DNA of 8,944 nucleotides from Nitrososphaerota archaeon (GTDB lineage: Archaea > Thermoproteota > Nitrososphaeria > Nitrososphaerales > UBA57): assembly GCA_002693165.1 (NCBI GenBank), contig NZOP01000013.1:11010-19953 (forward strand). Direction: 5' to 3'. The notes beneath the pieces are model-generated. The model was not told the origin of the DNA and did not search any database. It saw nothing but the letters and a program-made list of their open reading frames with translations. The position numbers were made by a program, and so were the translations under genes. Shown one piece after another: positions 6,168-8,944 of this stretch (position 1 is its first letter; every line of letters starts with the position of its first letter).

Positions 6168-7142
6168 ATGAAAATATTAGTTACTGGTTCTTCAGGTTTT
6201 TATGGCTCTCATTTAATTGATTTATTATTAAAGGAAACCGATGCAGAAATATATGGAATAGACAATCTACACAGATTAGAAGATTTTCCAGTAGATCCGT
6301 TTGAAATAATTGAAGATAAGGAGAAATTTAATGAGAGGTTTGTCAATTGGGAAATGGATTACAGAGACTTAAAAGCGGAAAAAATTGACAAAATAGGAAT
6401 TGACACAATAATTCATCTGGCAGCATTGGTATCAATTCCAGAATCAATGCAGAAACCGATGGAATATTTTGAATCAAATGAAATGGGAACATTTAGTCTC
6501 TGTCAAGAATTATTAAAAACTAAAAGTAAACCATTTTTAATTTATGCATCTTCACCAGAAGTATATGGCAATCCTGTATATACGCCAATGGATACTGATC
6601 ATCCTTGTAATCCTAGAAGTTTCTATGCTGCGACGAAGTTGGCGGCAGAAAAACAATGCATGGTATTACATGAATGGTACAAATATCCAGTTTCAATAAT
6701 TCGAAATTTCAATACGTATGGTGAAAATCAGAGTAATTCATACAGAGGATATGCAGCAGTAGTGCCAGAATTTGTAACTCGAGCTTTAAAAAATGAGAAT
6801 ATCAAGATTCATGGAAATGGAAAACAAACTAGAGATTTGATGTATGTAAAAGACGCCGTAGAAGCATACGTAAGAGTAATGAATAAGAGGGAAAAGACGC
6901 AAGGAGAGGTATTCAATATAGGAACAGGTATTCAAACAAGCGTATTAGATCTTGCAAAGAAGATTATTGACATATCAGGTTCTTCGTCTGAACTAGTTTA
7001 TGAATCAGGAAGGGCGGCAGATCTAGAAAGATTAGAAGCTGACAGTAGTAAAACAGAAAAAGTGTTAAAATGGAAACCCGAATATACCATCGATAAAGGT
7101 TTAGACATAACAATTTCATGGTTTAAGAAATTATTAGAATAA
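6168..7142 (+). CDS. NAD-dependent nucleotide-sugar epimerase/dehydratase (extended SDR)
   Basis: A 324-residue extended short-chain dehydrogenase/reductase of the GalE/RmlB type; these convert nucleotide-bound sugars by 4-epimerisation or 4,6-dehydration. Seen: the NAD-binding GSSGFYGS (7-14), the acidic residue after strand 2 (GIDNL, about 30-34), HLAALVS (83-89), the active-site strand YASSPEVYG (126-134) with Ser128/129, and the catalytic pair Tyr153 and Lys157 in SFYAATKLAAEK, then RNFNTYGENQ (179-188), RDLMYVKDAVEA (222-233) and VFNIGTG (248-254). The dehydratase-type Asp-Glu pair after the active-site Ser is not evident (S-P-E instead), so epimerase is more likely than RmlB-like dehydratase; the exact sugar is not decided. 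ATG 6168 is directly before the first strand. It lies between the deacetylase and a glycosyltransferase, all on one strand, and probably feeds a sugar nucleotide to them. Confidence 0.9.
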   Translation: MKILVTGSSGFYGSHLIDLLLKETDAEIYGIDNLHRLEDFPVDPFEIIEDKEKFNERFVNWEMDYRDLKAEKIDKIGIDTIIHLAALVSIPESMQKPMEYFESNEMGTFSLCQELLKTKSKPFLIYASSPEVYGNPVYTPMDTDHPCNPRSFYAATKLAAEKQCMVLHEWYKYPVSIIRNFNTYGENQSNSYRGYAAVVPEFVTRALKNENIKIHGNGKQTRDLMYVKDAVEAYVRVMNKREKTQGEVFNIGTGIQTSVLDLAKKIIDISGSSSELVYESGRAADLERLEADSSKTEKVLKWKPEYTIDKGLDITISWFKKLLE

Positions 7143-7165
7143 ACAAATAACAGCAGTGGTAGATG

Positions 7166-7174
7166 TTATAAAGA
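7166..7174 (+). promoter_or_regulatory. Candidate TATA box for the first glycosyltransferase
   Basis: TTATAAAGA is centred 25 bases before the GTG start at 7195, in a 52-base gap with no Shine-Dalgarno site. Spacing fits an archaeal leaderless transcript starting at the GTG. Confidence 0.4.
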
Positions 7175-7194
7175 ATATCTGTAAATAATCTATA

Positions 7195-8094
7195 GTGAAT
7201 AATAAAGTAACAATTCTAAACGACGCAGCTTGGGTAGGTTATGAATTAGCAAATGGACTTAGAGAGGTAAATATGGATGTTAAATATTTACCAAGAAATT
7301 ATGCAGGTCCAAATGTAAATACAAATGCAATATACTCAGTGTATGGGAAAATCATAAATCCTTTTGTAAATGCGATTAAAGCAAAAGGAATAATACACGT
7401 GAATTATGCATTACAAGATGCATTTTTTGTACGATTAATTAGAAAAGAAATTAATGTATTACATTGTCATGGAACAGACTTATTTGGATTGTATGATGAA
7501 GAGTTTAAAAAAAATAGTAAAGACTTGACAAGATGGAGTAAAATTATTGAAGGAAATCTGAAATATGCAAATTCAGTGATTGTATCAACACCAGAAATGC
7601 TGAAATTAGCAAAAACAATTAGACAAGACGCAGAGTATTTACCTAATCCAATAGATACAACTAGATTTTGTCCAAAGATAAAACAAAATACGCAATTAAA
7701 AGCAATCGGATTTAATTCATGGTATGAAAGAGTACCCAAATATTTAATCGAACTTATGGAAAAGAATGGTATTCAAGTAGACATACATGACAGAAGGCCA
7801 TTTTCATATCTAGAATTACATGAAAATTTGAAAGAGTATGACATCTATATTGATAGAATATTTACGAAAGGAGTATCGTCATATAGTAAAACATGTTTAG
7901 AAGCCATGGCCTGTGGACTAGTAACTATAGATTACAGACATAAAGACAATGTAAAGGAAAGAGTAATTGAATTGTTAGATGAAATTGAAAGAAAAAAGGA
8001 ATCAAAAGAAAATAGACAATTCATAATTGACAATCATGATAGAAAAAAGGTAATTAAAAAATTATTAAACATATACAGAAAACAAAGAGAATGA
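7195..8094 (+). CDS. Compact GT4-like glycosyltransferase
   Basis: The 299-residue product resembles the GT-B fold of glycosyltransferase family 4, which transfers a sugar from a nucleotide donor. Seen: a short N-terminal Rossmann domain beginning VTILNDAAWVGYELANGL, HVNYALQDAF (68-77) and VLHCHGTDLFGLY (88-100), where the His-Gly-Thr-Asp block is typical; ANSVIVSTPEMLK (125-137); the linker YLPNPIDTTRFCP (148-160); and the C-terminal donor-binding EAMACGL (236-242). It is shorter than the usual 350-400 residues: the strand after the linker goes quickly to SSYSKTCLEAMACG. The first Glu of the family's E-x7-E motif is replaced by Ser228 (Glu236 is kept), so donor use or activity may be atypical. 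GTG 7195 is preferred because it directly precedes the first strand and has a TATA box 25 bases upstream. Acceptor and donor are unknown. Confidence 0.8.
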   Translation: MNNKVTILNDAAWVGYELANGLREVNMDVKYLPRNYAGPNVNTNAIYSVYGKIINPFVNAIKAKGIIHVNYALQDAFFVRLIRKEINVLHCHGTDLFGLYDEEFKKNSKDLTRWSKIIEGNLKYANSVIVSTPEMLKLAKTIRQDAEYLPNPIDTTRFCPKIKQNTQLKAIGFNSWYERVPKYLIELMEKNGIQVDIHDRRPFSYLELHENLKEYDIYIDRIFTKGVSSYSKTCLEAMACGLVTIDYRHKDNVKERVIELLDEIERKKESKENRQFIIDNHDRKKVIKKLLNIYRKQRE

Positions 8095-8944
8095 TTATGA
8101 AAATAGCAATAGTTCATTATGATATATCTATGCAGACTGGAGCTCAAAGATTAGTGCTAGGAATGGGGAATTCATTGAAAAAATTAGGTCACAAAGTTGC
8201 TTATTTTACTGCTATTTACGATAAGGAAAAGGCGTTTGAAGAGTTTAGAACAGAAAATGTCATAGTTAGTAATGGAAAGCTAGATTATTTTGGAAGATTT
8301 AGAGCAATAACTGCATATCGAGAAAGTAAGAAAATGATGAAAGTGGGAATTGATAAATTTAAACCAGATTTGTTTGTGTTTAGTTCGAATTATTATTTGG
8401 CAGATAAATATAAACCGTCTATGATATATTGTCACCATCCAGAACAATTATTAGTTAAAAAAAATGATTTAATCAGAAGACTATTACATTTTCCAATAGA
8501 TCAAGCAGAGAATAAAGGATTCAAAGAAACAGATTCAATATTATGTAATTCCGCTTTTACAAAAAGTGCGATTTATCAGAAGTTTAACAGAAATAGTACA
8601 ATTATCTTTCCAGGAGTCGATATAAATAAATTCACACTGAATGAGACAGATAACAGTTATATTCTGACAGTCAATAGAATTGTTCCAAATAAGAATCTTA
8701 TATTCTCAATAGAATTAATTAAAAAGATGAAGAAAAAAGACAACAAGATAAAATTAATCATTATCGGAGTAAAACAACCAGGATTTGAATGGCATTTAGA
8801 TGAATTAAATAAGAAAATTAAAGAATTAGATTTAATCGATAATGTAGAGATTCATACAGATGTAACAGATTCAGAATTAGTGAACTCATATAAGAATTGT
8901 AGTGTATTTTTATATACGCCCAAAGAAGAACACTTCGGAATTGC
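8091..8944 (+). CDS. GT4 glycosyltransferase, ALG2-like, C-terminal end outside window
   Basis: The frame is open from ATG 8091 to the window edge (284 residues seen). It is a GT-B glycosyltransferase of family 4, whose ALG2/ALG11 branch adds mannose to lipid-linked glycans. Seen: strand 1 IAIVHYD (5-11) and the donor-domain start TGAQRLVLGMG (16-26), like the GGAERLV signature; MIYCHHPEQLL (111-121); ILCNSAFTKSAI (150-161); IFPGVDINKF (172-181); ILTVNRIVPNKNL (191-203), matching the usual V-x-R-x-x-x-K-N-L; and LYTPKEEHFGI (274-284), which strongly resembles the EHFGI box of ALG2 and gives the first Glu of E-x7-E. Start is either ATG 8091 (overlapping the previous stop in ATGA) or ATG 8097 (giving MKIAIVHYD, closer to family starts). 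The ATGA overlap points to translational coupling with the preceding glycosyltransferase. Confidence 0.88.
   Translation, partial: MIMKIAIVHYDISMQTGAQRLVLGMGNSLKKLGHKVAYFTAIYDKEKAFEEFRTENVIVSNGKLDYFGRFRAITAYRESKKMMKVGIDKFKPDLFVFSSNYYLADKYKPSMIYCHHPEQLLVKKNDLIRRLLHFPIDQAENKGFKETDSILCNSAFTKSAIYQKFNRNSTIIFPGVDINKFTLNETDNSYILTVNRIVPNKNLIFSIELIKKMKKKDNKIKLIIIGVKQPGFEWHLDELNKKIKELDLIDNVEIHTDVTDSELVNSYKNCSVFLYTPKEEHFGI

Noticed and set aside
7467..7739. Minus-strand frame opposite the first glycosyltransferase
   Set aside because: Antisense to a domain-supported gene and without any motif.

Overview
The window is AT-rich DNA from an archaeon, most likely a low-GC member of the Thaumarchaeota (Nitrososphaerota). 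Four things point there: a Nop5-fibrillarin gene pair (box C/D RNA-guided 2'-O-methylation), the archaeal/eukaryotic ribosomal protein S30e, a class I lysyl-tRNA synthetase, and TATA-box promoters about 25 bases upstream of start codons, with mostly no Shine-Dalgarno site. The phylum is inferred from gene content and protein style; it was not tested by any search.

Layout. Bases 1-2381 hold core information-processing genes: the 3' end of rnhB (RNase HII, + strand), then on the - strand the convergent fibrillarin/Nop5 operon (nop5 first, fibrillarin overlapping its 3' end), then the divergent S30e gene, which is too short to be obvious. Bases 2450-4637 hold a small two-helix membrane protein of unknown function followed 7 bases later by class I lysS. 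Bases 4678-8944 hold a run of + strand sugar and surface-glycan genes: SAM-dependent methyltransferase, PIG-L/LmbE deacetylase (ATGA overlap), NAD-dependent sugar-nucleotide epimerase/dehydratase, a compact GT4-like glycosyltransferase, and a second, ALG2-like GT4 glycosyltransferase that runs off the window end (again an ATGA overlap).

How they fit together. Nop5 and fibrillarin are two of the three core C/D sRNP proteins (L7Ae, the third, is not here) and act on rRNA/tRNA, so they sit naturally beside a ribosomal protein and an aminoacyl-tRNA synthetase. The 3' half looks like the start of an accessory glycan island: the epimerase would supply a nucleotide sugar, the two glycosyltransferases would transfer sugars, and the deacetylase and methyltransferase could tailor an N-acetylated sugar. 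The acceptor (lipid-linked N-glycan, S-layer glycan, glycolipid or other) cannot be read from this window.

There is no gene-free stretch above 300 bases. The non-coding gaps (215-238, 2130-2201, 2382-2449, 4638-4677, 6126-6167, 7143-7194) hold candidate promoters or nothing recognisable. I saw no tRNA, rRNA, CRISPR array, insertion sequence or long repeat. I do not see strong evidence for a wholly new system. The least explained items are the orphan membrane protein and the methyltransferase-deacetylase pair.
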